64,000 nucleotides of DNA. Source: Rhodobacterales bacterium (GTDB taxonomy: Bacteria; Pseudomonadota; Alphaproteobacteria; Rhizobiales; Stappiaceae). Position numbers and translations under genes: made by a program. Location of the stretch: positions 124,001-188,000 of the forward strand of contig VIRH01000087.1 of the NCBI GenBank assembly GCA_008107755.1, read 5' to 3'. A model generated the notes under the pieces. That model was not told the origin of the DNA and searched no databases. It saw only the letters and a program-made list of their open reading frames with translations. This document shows positions 41,562 to 51,538 of the stretch, piece by piece; the first letter of the stretch is position 1, and each line of letters starts with the position of its first letter.

Positions 41562-43337
41562 GTGACATTTGACCAGATTGCCCTGTTCATCCTCTTCGGA
41601 GTTGTGTTCGCCCTGCTTGTCTGGGGCCGTATCCGGTTCGACCTGATTGCCTTTGCAGCCCTGATCGTCGGCGCGATGCTCGGGCTTGTTCCGTCCGGCG
41701 ACGTCTTTTCCGGCTTCGGTCATTCGGCTGTGATCATCATCGCGCTCGTCCTCATCGTCTCGCGAGGCCTCATGAATTCGGGCGCGGTGGAGCTGGTGGC
41801 CGGGTTTCTGCTGTCGGGCTCCGCCGGTCTTTCACGCCATGTTGGCGTCATGGCCGTTGTCGGAGCGGCCCTGTCGGGCATCATCAACAATGTCGCCGCC
41901 CTTGCGCTTCTCATGCCACTCGATATGGAAGCGGCGAAAAAAGCCGCGCGATCACCCGGCCTCACCCTGATGCCGCTTTCCTTCGCAACGATCCTTGGCG
42001 GCATGATCACCCTGATCGGGACACCTCCGAACATCGTCATTGCGGAATACCGGGCGACCGCGCTCGGCGAATCCTTTTCGATGTTCGACTTCACCCCCGT
42101 CGGCGCCGTTGTCGCCGTCAGCGGCATTGCCTTTGTGACTCTGTTCGGCTGGCGGCTGCTGCCCAAGCACTTCCGCGACGCGCCGGCCGCGGACGACCTT
42201 GCCGAAAGCCTCTATTCGGCCGAACTGCGCGTCGGCGACATTTCCGATCAAAAGCCGCTGACAGTCGGCGACCTTCATCCGATCGCGGAAGACAAGGACG
42301 TCGCCATCATCGGCCTCATCCGCAACGGCACCAGAGTCCGGGGCTTTGCGAGGCGCGAGCAAATCCGCAAGGGCGATTACCTGGTTGTCGAAGGGGACCC
42401 GAAATCCATCGAAAGCTTCATGGGCGTGGCCAAGCTCGATTTCGCCGGCTCCGAACAACACAAGGAGGGCATCGCCGGCGGCGCGCTTTCCCTCGTCGAG
42501 GCGATCGTGCCGGACAATGCCCGCATTGCCGGCTCGTCAGCGGTACGTCTCAGGCTTCTTTTCAGCCATGGCGTCACTCTTCTGGGCATCTCGCGGCGCG
42601 GCCGACGCATCCAGAAGCGGGTTCGCCATGAAATGATCCGCCCGGGGGACGTGCTCCTGCTGCTCGGACCGCAGGAGCGTCTCGATGCTGCCTGCAACTG
42701 GCTCGGCGTCTATCCGCTGGACGGTCGCAAGACCAGCATGATCCAGCGCAACAAGGCCTGGATCGCGATCACCGGCTTTGCCATCGCCATTGCCGCGGCA
42801 GTGGCCGGCGTCGTCTATCTTCCGGTCGCGCTGGCCGCCTGCGTCGTGCTCTATGCGGCCAGCGGGCTCGTCAGCGGTGCGGAAGTCTACAATTCCGTCG
42901 AATGGAAGGTCATCGTCCTGCTGGGCTCGCTCATTCCCCTCGGCCAGGCTTTCGAGGATGCCGGAAATGCGCAGCTGATTGCCGACGGCATCTTGAGCCT
43001 GACGGCAAATGCGCCGGCCTGGGTGACCCTCGCCCTCCTGATGGTGGTCACCATGACCCTCTCCGACTTCCTGAACAATGTTGCAACCTGCCTGATCGCG
43101 GCCCCCATCTCCATCCAGATCGCCAAGGTGCTGGAAGTCAACGCCGATCCCTTCCTCATGGGGGTTGCAGTTGCAGCTTCCTGTGCCTTTCTCACGCCGA
43201 TCGGCCACAAGAACAACACCATCATCATGGGACCGGGCGGTTACAGCTTTGGCGATTACTGGCGGATAGGCCTGCCCCTCGAATTGCTCGTCCTGGCGGT
43301 TTCCCTCCCGTCCATCCTCATCTTCTGGCCGCTTTGA
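41562..43337 (+). CDS. SLC13-family permease with two TrkA-C domains
   Basis: A 591-residue anion transporter from GTG 41562 (GGAG at 41547-41550; a TTG 24 bases earlier is possible). Membrane helices flank a cytoplasmic insert (about 195-385) holding two RCK_C/TrkA-C-type domains. The signature segments are SGIINNVAALALLMP, ITLIGTPPNIVIAEY and, in the second half, SDFLNNVATCLIAAP and FLTPIGHKNNTIIMG, typical of the Na+/sulfate or dicarboxylate group. The substrate is not predictable. Confidence 0.88.
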   Translation: MTFDQIALFILFGVVFALLVWGRIRFDLIAFAALIVGAMLGLVPSGDVFSGFGHSAVIIIALVLIVSRGLMNSGAVELVAGFLLSGSAGLSRHVGVMAVVGAALSGIINNVAALALLMPLDMEAAKKAARSPGLTLMPLSFATILGGMITLIGTPPNIVIAEYRATALGESFSMFDFTPVGAVVAVSGIAFVTLFGWRLLPKHFRDAPAADDLAESLYSAELRVGDISDQKPLTVGDLHPIAEDKDVAIIGLIRNGTRVRGFARREQIRKGDYLVVEGDPKSIESFMGVAKLDFAGSEQHKEGIAGGALSLVEAIVPDNARIAGSSAVRLRLLFSHGVTLLGISRRGRRIQKRVRHEMIRPGDVLLLLGPQERLDAACNWLGVYPLDGRKTSMIQRNKAWIAITGFAIAIAAAVAGVVYLPVALAACVVLYAASGLVSGAEVYNSVEWKVIVLLGSLIPLGQAFEDAGNAQLIADGILSLTANAPAWVTLALLMVVTMTLSDFLNNVATCLIAAPISIQIAKVLEVNADPFLMGVAVAASCAFLTPIGHKNNTIIMGPGGYSFGDYWRIGLPLELLVLAVSLPSILIFWPL

Positions 43338-43600
43338 GACCAGGTTCAGGGGCCTCGCTCGCTTCCCTTTCAAAACACGGAGCAGATGACGCTCTCGGGC
43401 GCGGGCGCTGCATCTCCTCGGCCCCGGCCCGGACACAAAGTCAGTCCGAAGTCAGCGAAAGGGACTTCTCTAACTACCAAAAGGTGTATAACTTTACGTA
43501 ATATAAACCATAAATTACATTTTCAGCTTGGACCGCAGCCAATTGCCTTACCGGCAGGATTTCCGACTTCCCGACCCCAAAAGGTCAGACAAAAGGTTGA

Positions 43601-44422
43601 ATGATGTTGCCAGTCCGCTTGCTGCCCGGAGCCTTCCTGCTCCTGTCCTTTTTTCCATCCTTCGGTCCCGCCACGCATGCCGCGGACCTTACCGTCGAGC
43701 CCGTTGTCGTCATCGAGGAAAGTGCTCCGAGGCAATGGGAGGTGCAAACCACGCTCTATCTCTGGGCGACGGCTCTGGAAGGCTCCATCGGCATCGGCAA
43801 TCTGCCAAATGCGAACATCGATGCCACCTTCGGCGACATCCTGGAAAACCTCGACGGAGCCGTGATGGGCAATGTCGCCGTCAGCAACGGCACATGGCTC
43901 CTGCTCGCCGATCTCGTCTGGTCGAAGATGTCGGACCAGACCAACCTGAACGTTCTCAATTCGCCGACACTCAAGTTCGAACAGTCCTTGCTGATTGCCT
44001 CGGCCATTGGCGGCTACGGGCTGCCTTTCGGCATCGATGCTCTCGATGTCTACGTGACGGCGGGTCTGCGCTATCAGAACCTGTCGGCCGATACCTCGCT
44101 CATCTCCGGCACGTATCCGCTTGAGGTCAACCGAAGCAGGACGGAAGACTGGCTGGATCCGATCGTCGGGGTCGCGGTGCAGTATGGTTTCAATGACCGC
44201 TGGCGCCTGAACGGCATCGCCGATATCGGCGGATTTGGTGTCGGGTCGCAGTTGACCGCCCAGGGCTTCCTGACCCTCAGCTACAACTGGACCGACCACT
44301 TTTCCACCGCGGCCGGATACCGCGCGATTTACACCAATTACGAATCCGGGTCCGGCTCCGACCGGTTCGACTATGAAGCCACACTTCACGGCCCCTTCCT
44401 GAGTGCCGCCTTCCATTTCTGA
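43601..44422 (+). CDS. Outer-membrane beta-barrel protein
   Basis: A 273-residue protein with a signal peptide cleaved near THA-AD and a body of alternating polar/aromatic strands ending in a C-terminal Phe (SAAFHF), the mark of outer-membrane insertion. Length suggests 10-12 strands. The first ATG of a doublet at 43601 is used. No known porin motif is recognised. It is a single gene after a 263-base gap. Confidence 0.75.
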   Translation: MMLPVRLLPGAFLLLSFFPSFGPATHAADLTVEPVVVIEESAPRQWEVQTTLYLWATALEGSIGIGNLPNANIDATFGDILENLDGAVMGNVAVSNGTWLLLADLVWSKMSDQTNLNVLNSPTLKFEQSLLIASAIGGYGLPFGIDALDVYVTAGLRYQNLSADTSLISGTYPLEVNRSRTEDWLDPIVGVAVQYGFNDRWRLNGIADIGGFGVGSQLTAQGFLTLSYNWTDHFSTAAGYRAIYTNYESGSGSDRFDYEATLHGPFLSAAFHF

Positions 44423-44600
44423 CACAGCAAGCCTTGCGTGCTGAAACCGCACGCTGGGTTTGCCTTGAGCGTCGCCCATCCTCCTGTTCAAGCGTGTGTC
44501 GACGTTGCCACATAGCTGGCACGTGGCGACAAAACGTGTAGAACACATGAAACGCACCATAGCGGTGCGATACCAAAAACCAGTTTTCGGGAGGATGAAC

Positions 44601-45509
44601 ATGGGCACAGCAAAGAGAATTCTGTTTACGGGCGGATCCGGCAAGGCCGGCCGGCACGTCATTCCCTATCTTCTCGATCAGGGACACCGGGTCGTGAATG
44701 TCGACCTGACGCCTCTCGACCATCCGGGCGTCGACAACCTGACGGCGGACATCACGCAATCCGGCGAAATGTTCAACGTCATGACGAGCTACGCCAATTT
44801 CGACGAGCTGGAGCCGGGCAACGGCGTCCCGGAATTCGATGCCGTCGTTCATTTTGCCGCCGTGCCGCGCATCCTGATCCATCCCGACAACAAGACCTTC
44901 GAGGTCAACGCGATCGGCACCTACAACGTGATCGAGGCGGCCGTGAAGCTCGGCATCCGCAAGATCATCATCGCCTCGTCGGAAACCACCTATGGCGTCT
45001 GCTTCTCCGACGGCCAGACCGACCCGCATGTCCTGCCCGTGGAAGAAGACTACGACGTCGACCCGATGGACAGCTACGGCCTGTCGAAGGTGGTCAACGA
45101 AAAGACCGCCCGCGCCTTCCAGCGGCGCTCGGGCTTCGATATCTATGCCCTCAGGATCGGCAATGTCATCGAGCCGCACGAATATGACCGCTTTCCGGAT
45201 TTCTTCCGGAACCCTGAACAACGGCGGCGCAACATATTCTGCTATATCGACGCGCGCGACCTCGGTCAGATCGTCGATCTGTGCCTGGAGAAGGACGGCC
45301 TCGGCTATCAGGTCTTCAACGCCGGCAACGACACCAACTCGGTCGATATTCCCAACACGGAGATCCTCAAGCGCTTCTTTCCGAACGTTCCGCTTTCAAG
45401 GGAGCTCGGAGACCACGAAGCGCTGTTTTCCAACCGCAAGATCCGCGAAGTGCTCGGTTTCAAGGAAGAGCACGACTGGCGCAAGTACGTCGACCCGATC
45501 AACAGCTGA
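44601..45509 (+). CDS. Extended SDR/NAD-dependent epimerase family protein
   Basis: A 302-residue protein from ATG 44601 (GGAGG at good spacing). The Rossmann glycine motif is TGGSGKAGRHVIP, the catalytic block is SSETTYGVCF and the Tyr-x3-Lys pair is in SYGLSKVVNE. The family covers sugar-nucleotide epimerases, dehydratases and uronate dehydrogenases; the C-terminal half (ELGDHEALFSNRKIREVLGF) is like the epimerase group. The substrate is unknown. It precedes the MaoC pair on the same strand by 59 bases. Confidence 0.85.
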   Translation: MGTAKRILFTGGSGKAGRHVIPYLLDQGHRVVNVDLTPLDHPGVDNLTADITQSGEMFNVMTSYANFDELEPGNGVPEFDAVVHFAAVPRILIHPDNKTFEVNAIGTYNVIEAAVKLGIRKIIIASSETTYGVCFSDGQTDPHVLPVEEDYDVDPMDSYGLSKVVNEKTARAFQRRSGFDIYALRIGNVIEPHEYDRFPDFFRNPEQRRRNIFCYIDARDLGQIVDLCLEKDGLGYQVFNAGNDTNSVDIPNTEILKRFFPNVPLSRELGDHEALFSNRKIREVLGFKEEHDWRKYVDPINS

Positions 45510-45568
45510 CCAATCCTTCTGACAGGCGGGCCCGCATTGCAGGGCCCGCCGCATCCAGCCGGAATGCC

Positions 45569-46027
45569 ATGTCCGATCTCAATTACTTCGAGGATTTCAC
45601 GCAAGGCCAGACATTCGACCTTGGAGCGCTCGCCGTCAGCCGCGAGGACATCGTGGAATTTGCCGCCGAATTCGACCCGCAGCCCTTTCACCTGACGGAA
45701 GAAGGCGGAAAGGCATCGCTGCTTGGCGGGCTGGCGGCGTCCGGCTGGCATACCGGTTCCCTGGTCATGAATCTTCTCGCCACCGGCCTCCTGAACCGCA
45801 GCGCATGCCGCGGCTCGCCCGGCATCGACCGGCTGCTCTGGAAACGTCCGGTCTTCCCGGGCGACACGCTGACGGCGACCGCGGAAGTCCTGGAAACGCG
45901 GGGTCTGAACTCCAAACCGGACCTCGGTCTCGTCACCTTGCGCGTCACGGCGGACAACCAGTCCGGGGTCAATGTGCTGCTTTGGGAAAGCCCGATCCTC
46001 TTTGGAAGACGAGAGCACGGTCAATGA
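45569..46027 (+). CDS. MaoC-fold dehydratase-like protein, first of pair
   Basis: A 152-residue hot-dog-fold protein. The hydratase signature appears as FAAEFDPQPFHLTEEGGK followed by GLAASGWHTGSLVM, with the Asp/His catalytic pair of MaoC-type (R)-enoyl-CoA hydratases. The substrate may be an acyl-CoA. Its TGA overlaps the next ATG (ATGA), and the second protein is similar, so the two probably form a heteromer. Confidence 0.88.
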   Translation: MSDLNYFEDFTQGQTFDLGALAVSREDIVEFAAEFDPQPFHLTEEGGKASLLGGLAASGWHTGSLVMNLLATGLLNRSACRGSPGIDRLLWKRPVFPGDTLTATAEVLETRGLNSKPDLGLVTLRVTADNQSGVNVLLWESPILFGRREHGQ

Positions 46028-46503
46028 CGGACTTTTTCGACGATCTCTGCATTGACGACACTTACGATCTGGGCGCGCATACCTTCTCCCGAGACGAGAT
46101 CCTGCGGTTCGCCGAAAAATATGATCCCCAGCCGTTTCACTTGAGCGAGGAAGCCGCCGCCGAAACACACTATGGCCGTGTGATCGCCTCCGGTTGGCAC
46201 ACGGCTTCGGTCTTCATGCAACGCTTCGTCGCGACGCTGAAAGCCTCCGAGGAGCGCGCACGGGCGGACGGAAAAACACCGGCCCGTTTCGGCCCCTCCC
46301 CGGGTTTTGAAAAGCTGCGCTGGATAAAGCCTGTCTATCCGGGCGATACGCTGAGCTATTCACAGAAGGTGACCGGCAAGACGGAAAGCCGCAGCCGGCC
46401 GGAATGGGGCATCGTCCATTCCGACATGCTGGCTCACAATCAGGACGGCGAGCTGGTATTTTCCTTCAAGGCGATCGTCTTCGTCGAACGGCGCGGAAGC
46501 TGA
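46024..46503 (+). CDS. MaoC-fold dehydratase-like protein, second of pair
   Basis: A 159-residue relative of the preceding protein, sharing FAEKYDPQPFHLSEEAA and VIASGWHTASVFM, with a longer middle loop (about residues 66-90). Start and stop overlap with the first gene points to tandem duplication and co-folding. Fused or paired hot-dog proteins of this type act on longer acyl chains. Confidence 0.88.
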   Translation: MTDFFDDLCIDDTYDLGAHTFSRDEILRFAEKYDPQPFHLSEEAAAETHYGRVIASGWHTASVFMQRFVATLKASEERARADGKTPARFGPSPGFEKLRWIKPVYPGDTLSYSQKVTGKTESRSRPEWGIVHSDMLAHNQDGELVFSFKAIVFVERRGS

Positions 46504-46567
46504 GGTCAATCAGCCGCCACGACCTGGCTCGTTCGACGGTTCAGGTTCCGAAGGAGATCCGAAGGGC

Positions 46568-47593
46568 CTAGCTCGGCTTTCTGCCGTGCACCAGCGTCGT
46601 CATTCCCGGGATCATCGGTCCGGTTTGGATATCGACGAAACCTGCCGCCTTCATCAGGTCCTCGACATAGGCACTGGTGATGGAGCGGGCTTCCGGATTG
46701 AAGGCCGTGTGCTGAAGCTGCCAAAGGGCGGCAAGCTTCGGGCCTTCCCTGTTCTCGTCGACCATGAAGTCGTGCACCATGAACCGCCCGCCCGGACTGA
46801 GGACACCCGCCGCCTTGCGAACAAGACTGGCAATTTCCGCGCCTGGTACGCCGGAAAAGAGATAGGACATCAGCACCGCGTCGGCGCTGGACGGCCATGC
46901 GTCCTTGAGCGCGTTGCCCGGCTGGTAGGCGATCCGGTCCTGAAGTCCTTCTTCGGCAATGAACTGCTCTCCGACCTTCGCGACGTTCGGGAAATCAAGC
47001 ACGGTGGAGCAAAGCTGCGGATAGGCCTTGCAGAGCGAAATGGAAAAGGCCCCTGTGCCGCCGCCGACATCCAGCAACATTCTGGCAGACGAGAGGTCGA
47101 CCATCTTGGCAAGCCCCCTGCCCGGCCCGAGAGATCCGGCATGTTGCGAGCGGGAATAAAGCCTTGCCTGTTCCGGATCGCTGAACCAGTCCTCATAGGA
47201 GGCAATCTGGTCCTGCTCGAGATTGTCCGTCAGTGCATCGTTGAGCTGAGTCAGGAAGGGATACATCTGCTTGTCGATCTGAAAGCGCAGATAATCGCCA
47301 AAATCGTATTTGCGTCCCTTCACCAGAAAGGATTCCGCTGCAGGCGAATTTGCAAAGCCGTCGCCATCGCGGCGGACAAGGCCGAGGCTGGTGAGAGCGG
47401 TCAGCAACGTTGTTGCCCGGTCGAGATCAAGGGCACTTTTTTCAGCAACATCTTTCGGAGACAGCGTCTTTTCGGAGAGAACCGAAAAGAGATCGACGTG
47501 GAGTGCAGAAAAAAGGGCTTTTGACCCCATGAAACCAAAAGCAATATCGGATATTTCCTCAGCCGATTCGAGTGACCTGACGGTACTCCCCAT
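46568..47593 (-). CDS. SAM-dependent methyltransferase, acetylserotonin O-methyltransferase-like
   Basis: A 341-residue class I O-methyltransferase from ATG 47593, preceded by AGGGAGGTGA. An N-terminal dimerisation winged helix (about 15-95) is followed by the SAM motif LLDVGGGTGAFSISLCK and the block GGRFMVHDFMVDENREGP. Family members methylate small phenolic, carotenoid or tetrapyrrole-pathway molecules; the acceptor is unknown. Convergent with the MaoC pair. Confidence 0.88.
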   Translation of the reverse strand: MGSTVRSLESAEEISDIAFGFMGSKALFSALHVDLFSVLSEKTLSPKDVAEKSALDLDRATTLLTALTSLGLVRRDGDGFANSPAAESFLVKGRKYDFGDYLRFQIDKQMYPFLTQLNDALTDNLEQDQIASYEDWFSDPEQARLYSRSQHAGSLGPGRGLAKMVDLSSARMLLDVGGGTGAFSISLCKAYPQLCSTVLDFPNVAKVGEQFIAEEGLQDRIAYQPGNALKDAWPSSADAVLMSYLFSGVPGAEIASLVRKAAGVLSPGGRFMVHDFMVDENREGPKLAALWQLQHTAFNPEARSITSAYVEDLMKAAGFVDIQTGPMIPGMTTLVHGRKPS

Positions 47594-47815
47594 ATTCACC
47601 TCCCTAAATTTACTTGCAGAATATTGATTGAAATCCATTTCAGAAAACCGATTTCAGGCAGGTGCAATCATACCTGTTGTGCAGTGCGATGCAAATTCGG
47701 AGGTCTTCGAAAAGAAACCCGAACCGGTTACCAGTCGGCCGCCCCTTGTTTCCGCGCCCCAAGCAAATAGGGTGTCGTGGCAATTCACCAAAGCCCCGCG
47801 GCAGAGACACCTCCA

Positions 47816-48727
47816 ATGCCACAATCCTCCCGTTTTCTCGGCTTTTCCGGCAGCCCTTCGGAAACGTCACCGCCTTGCGCAGTCATCTTCGGCGCCGGCC
47901 ATGGCAGCACCTATCCCGGCAAGGACAGCAGCGCCTATGCATCAGCCGCAGATGCCATTCGGGCAGCCAGTCAGGAAGATGCCGCTCTCGTCGAGAACTG
48001 GGATTTTGACCTCGGAGGCCCCTTGTTCGACAACCGGTCCGTCTGCTGTCTGGATTTCGGCAACGTCTCAAGCGCCATGCATGACAACGCCGGCAATCGC
48101 AGGCTGATCGAGACCAGGACCCGGGAAATCCTGGGCATTCCTGCCGTACCCATCATGATCGGCGGCGATGACTCGGTGCCGATCCCGTTCATCTCCGCCT
48201 TCGCGGACGTAGGCCCGGTCTGGCTCCTTCAGATCGACGCACATATCGACTGGCGCGACGACGTTGACAGTGAGCGCTTCGGCTATTCAAGCCCGATGAG
48301 ACGCGCAAGCGAGATGCCCCATGTCGAGGGCATCGTGCAGGTCGGCATGCGTGCGGTCGGCAGCGCGGGCGTTGCGGAACTGAAAGCCGCGCAGGGTTAC
48401 GGCAGCCGTCTGGTGAGCGCGCGCGAGGTTCACACAGCAGGCGTCGAGGCGGCGCTCCGCCACATCCCCGAAGGGGCCCGCACAATCGTCACACTGGATT
48501 GCGACGGCCTTGATCCAGGCCTCATGCCCGGTGTCGCGGCAAGAACACCCGGCGGCCTTACCTACACACAGGTGATTGATCTGATCGCCGGCCTCGGGAA
48601 ACGCGCAAGGATCACCGGTTTCGATCTGGTGGAGTACTTTCCGCCGGCGGATGTGGACGGCCTTTCAGCACTTACCGCGTCGCGCATCATCGTGAACGCG
48701 ATCGGCACCATTGCCCGCCAGACCTGA
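47816..48727 (+). CDS. Ureohydrolase (agmatinase/arginase family), altered first ligand
   Basis: A 303-residue protein from ATG 47816. Two of the three Mn-binding blocks are standard: DAHIDWRD and LDCDGLDPG. The first, usually GGDHS, reads GGDDS, putting Asp in place of the His that binds one manganese. The family hydrolyses agmatine, arginine and other guanidino compounds to urea; this variant may prefer another substrate. It is divergent from the methyltransferase gene. Confidence 0.85.
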   Translation: MPQSSRFLGFSGSPSETSPPCAVIFGAGHGSTYPGKDSSAYASAADAIRAASQEDAALVENWDFDLGGPLFDNRSVCCLDFGNVSSAMHDNAGNRRLIETRTREILGIPAVPIMIGGDDSVPIPFISAFADVGPVWLLQIDAHIDWRDDVDSERFGYSSPMRRASEMPHVEGIVQVGMRAVGSAGVAELKAAQGYGSRLVSAREVHTAGVEAALRHIPEGARTIVTLDCDGLDPGLMPGVAARTPGGLTYTQVIDLIAGLGKRARITGFDLVEYFPPADVDGLSALTASRIIVNAIGTIARQT

Positions 48728-48748
48728 AATTCCCGTCCTGCGGCATGA

Positions 48749-49228
48749 TCAAAGGCTACGCGCGAAGAGGATCTCGTCATGAATCTCGATGCCGTAATCG
48801 CCGCGCAACGGGATGCCGGGTTTCAGCTCACGCTCGCGGTCGATGATGCCCTGTCCGACCCGCTCCAGGCGGAAGCCGCGGCGCTGGTAGAAACGGAAAG
48901 CGTCGAGGTTGTCGTTGGACGTGCGCACGATCAGCCGGTCGATGCCGTGCGCCCGCGCATCCTGGACGACTGCATCCAGCAACTGGCTGCCGACACCGCC
49001 CCAGCGGTTCAGGGAATCCAGTGTGAGGATCTCCCACTCGACATCCCGCTTGATCAGCGTCACGAGGCCGACCAGCGTGTCCTCATCATAGGCGACGTAA
49101 CCCGGCAAACGGGACGCATCGATCATCTCGTCATCGAGCATGATTTCCGGCGCGGTCCAGCGCTCCGTCAGGAGCTGATGCACGGCGGCATGATCCCTGT
49201 CTTCAGTGGAACGGATAATCACGGGCAT
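48749..49228 (-). CDS. GNAT-family N-acetyltransferase
   Basis: A 159-residue acetyltransferase. The acetyl-CoA-binding region is GVGSQLLDAVVQDARAHGID and the C-terminal NLDAFRFYQRRGFRLERVG is the classic GNAT ending. The acceptor is unknown. Convergent with the ureohydrolase gene. Confidence 0.88.
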   Translation of the reverse strand: MPVIIRSTEDRDHAAVHQLLTERWTAPEIMLDDEMIDASRLPGYVAYDEDTLVGLVTLIKRDVEWEILTLDSLNRWGGVGSQLLDAVVQDARAHGIDRLIVRTSNDNLDAFRFYQRRGFRLERVGQGIIDRERELKPGIPLRGDYGIEIHDEILFARSL

Positions 49229-49252
49229 CAGTAAACTCCCAAAGCACGGGCT

Positions 49253-49900
49253 CTAGCGGCGAAAAAGCCGCGATTTCAGGGGACTACGCGATTGCCAGCG
49301 CAGCCGTTCAAGCTCTGGATCGATGTGCTCCTCCTCGGGATATCCGACGCATAGATAGGCCACAAGCCGCCAGGAGGCGTCAACATCGAGAATTTCACCG
49401 ACGGTGGCCGGGTCGAGGATCGACACCCACCCGACCCCGATCCCTTCCGTTCGGGCGGCAAGCCAGAAGGTATGGATCATGCTGACAGTCGAATAGGACA
49501 GCGTCTCCGGCATGGTCGAGCGGCCAAGCCCGTGCCCCTGCTCGGGATCCTCATCGCAAAAGACGGCGAGATGGACAGGCGCCTCGCGCAGGCCCGCCAA
49601 CTTGAGCGCGCGATAGTGCTGCGCGGTCTCGTCGTCGTATTCCCTCGCCGCAGCGGCATTTTCCTCTTCGAAGCACGCTGTCACCCGCGCCCTTGCTTCC
49701 GCGCTCTCCACAAGAACGATCCGCCAGGGCTGACTGTTGCCGACGGAAGGCGCAAGATCCGCAAGCTCGAGCAGGCGACCGATCGTTCCGTTCGGCAGCG
49801 GATCTGCGCGAAAGCGGCGCACATCCCGGCGCCACCGCAAAAGGGTCTCGAAGTCGTCGCGAAACGGTGCGGAAAACTCCGGTGCGTCGATATCCTCCAT
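49253..49900 (-). CDS. bluB: 5,6-dimethylbenzimidazole synthase
   Basis: A 215-residue nitroreductase-fold enzyme from ATG 49900 (GGGGGAGGA upstream). RRDVRRFRADPLPNGTIGRL, ADLAPSVGNSQPWRIVLV and IGVGWVSILDPATV match BluB, which breaks down reduced FMN to make the lower ligand of vitamin B12. Other B12 genes are not in the window. It lies 21 bases downstream of apt on the same strand. Confidence 0.92.
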   Translation of the reverse strand: MEDIDAPEFSAPFRDDFETLLRWRRDVRRFRADPLPNGTIGRLLELADLAPSVGNSQPWRIVLVESAEARARVTACFEEENAAAAREYDDETAQHYRALKLAGLREAPVHLAVFCDEDPEQGHGLGRSTMPETLSYSTVSMIHTFWLAARTEGIGVGWVSILDPATVGEILDVDASWRLVAYLCVGYPEEEHIDPELERLRWQSRSPLKSRLFRR

Positions 49901-49921
49901 GGCGTCCTCCCCCATGTCGGT

Positions 49922-50470
49922 TCAGTGGCCGGGAAATTCCACCAGAGTGCGCACCGGAACCTTCATGGCTTCAAGCTTCTTGCGGCCGCCGAGATCGGGC
50001 AGATCGACGATGAAGCAGGCTGCCTCGATATTGGCGCCCATGGAGCGCAGCAGCTTGCAGGCGGCCTCTGCCGTACCGCCGGTCGCGATCAGGTCGTCGA
50101 CCAGGATCACTCGGTCGCCCGGCTTGATGGCATCCTTGTGCACCTCCATCTCGTCGAGCCCGTATTCCAGCGAATAGGCGATCCGCACGGTTTCATGCGG
50201 CAGCTTGCCCTTCTTTCGGATCGGCACGAAGCCGGCAGAGACCTGATGTGCGACAGCGCCGCCCAGAATGAACCCGCGCGCTTCGATGCCGGCGATCTGG
50301 TCGACCTTCGACCCGGCCCATGGCTGAACCAGAGCATCTACCGCCCGGCGGAACGCGCGCGCGTTGCCCAGAAGCGTTGTGATATCGCGGAAGAGAATGC
50401 CCTCTTTCGGGTAATCCTTGATGGTGCGGATCGAGTTGATCAGTTCATCCTGGATTGTGTGCTCGCTCAT
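49922..50470 (-). CDS. apt: Adenine phosphoribosyltransferase
   Basis: A 182-residue salvage enzyme converting adenine and PRPP to AMP. The PRPP loop is [17 protein letters not shown], with [17 protein letters not shown] and [12 protein letters not shown] also characteristic. It follows mtnP on the same strand, which makes sense because MtnP releases adenine from methylthioadenosine. Confidence 0.96.
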   Translation of the reverse strand: MSEHTIQDELINSIRTIKDYPKEGILFRDITTLLGNARAFRRAVDALVQPWAGSKVDQIAGIEARGFILGGAVAHQVSAGFVPIRKKGKLPHETVRIAYSLEYGLDEMEVHKDAIKPGDRVILVDDLIATGGTAEAACKLLRSMGANIEAACFIVDLPDLGGRKKLEAMKVPVRTLVEFPGH

Positions 50471-50586
50471 CGAAGTCTCTTTCTCGTGCGTCGCCGGATC
50501 TGAGCCCAGCTAACGCTTATACCAGTTTTGGGCCGTCAGGCCGAAGCGTATCGGCGCGCGCCGGAAAGCATCCGGCACGGGCGATG

Positions 50587-51468
50587 TCAGGATGCCTTGT
50601 TGAGAACGCGTCCGGCGACCGCGTCCAACTTGGCGACCAGCGCCGCATCCCGCTTGTCGGGTGCGGTCATCAGTGCGAATTCCAGGGCGGTGTCGGACCC
50701 GGCCGGGCAGGATTGATGCTCGCGCGGCAGATCGCGCGCGACCCGTGCCACCAGCCGCTGCGCGTTGTCCGCATTGTCGTGCAGCACCTTGATGATCGCC
50801 TGGATGTCGACTTCGCCATGGTCGGGATGCCAGCTGTCATAATCGGTGACCATGGCAACCGTCGCGTAGCAGATCTCGGCCTCGCGGGCGAGCTTGGCCT
50901 CCGGCATGTTGGTCATTCCGATGACATCGCAGCCCCAGGAGCGGTAGAGTTCGCTTTCCGCAAGCGACGAGAATTGCGGTCCTTCCATCGCCAGATAGGT
51001 GCCGCCCCTTGCATAGGCAAGCTTCTCAGCCTCGGCGGCCGCCGCCACCGCGTCGACCAGTTTCGGGCTGACCGGGGTCGCCATGGAAACATGGGCCACA
51101 CATCCCGTGCCGAAGAAACTCTTGTCGCGTGCAATGGTGCGGTCGATGAACTGGTCCACCAGCACGAACATGCCCGGAGAGTGTTCTTCCTTCAAGGAAC
51201 CACAGGCAGACACGGACAGGAGATCCGTCACGCCGCAGCGCTTCATCACGTCGATGTTGGCGCGGTAGTTGATACTGGTCGGCGAATAGACATGCCCGCG
51301 GCCATGGCGTGGAAGAAAGACGATCTTGAGGCCGTCGATGGTGCCGATCCGGACCTGGTCGGAGGGCACACCCCACGGACTGTCCACCGTCACCCATTGC
51401 GAGTCTTCCAGCCCGGGAAGATCGTAGATGCCCGATCCCCCGATGATGCCCAGCACAGCTTCTGCCAT
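50587..51468 (-). CDS. mtnP: S-methyl-5'-thioadenosine phosphorylase
   Basis: A 293-residue PNP-fold enzyme splitting methylthioadenosine to adenine and methylthioribose-1-phosphate. The phosphate-binding start (LGIIGGSGIYDLP), FLPRHGRGHVYSPTSINYRA and YLAMEGPQFSSLAESELYRS are signature segments. The adenine goes to Apt, encoded next. In relatives this pair follows the petABC operon, as here. Confidence 0.95.
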   Translation of the reverse strand: MAEAVLGIIGGSGIYDLPGLEDSQWVTVDSPWGVPSDQVRIGTIDGLKIVFLPRHGRGHVYSPTSINYRANIDVMKRCGVTDLLSVSACGSLKEEHSPGMFVLVDQFIDRTIARDKSFFGTGCVAHVSMATPVSPKLVDAVAAAAEAEKLAYARGGTYLAMEGPQFSSLAESELYRSWGCDVIGMTNMPEAKLAREAEICYATVAMVTDYDSWHPDHGEVDIQAIIKVLHDNADNAQRLVARVARDLPREHQSCPAGSDTALEFALMTAPDKRDAALVAKLDAVAGRVLNKAS

Positions 51469-51538
51469 ATCCGCTCCAAGAGTTCGTGAGGACCTGCCTC
51501 ACCGTCCGCGTTCAGGAAAATTGCGACCGTGTGAAAGG

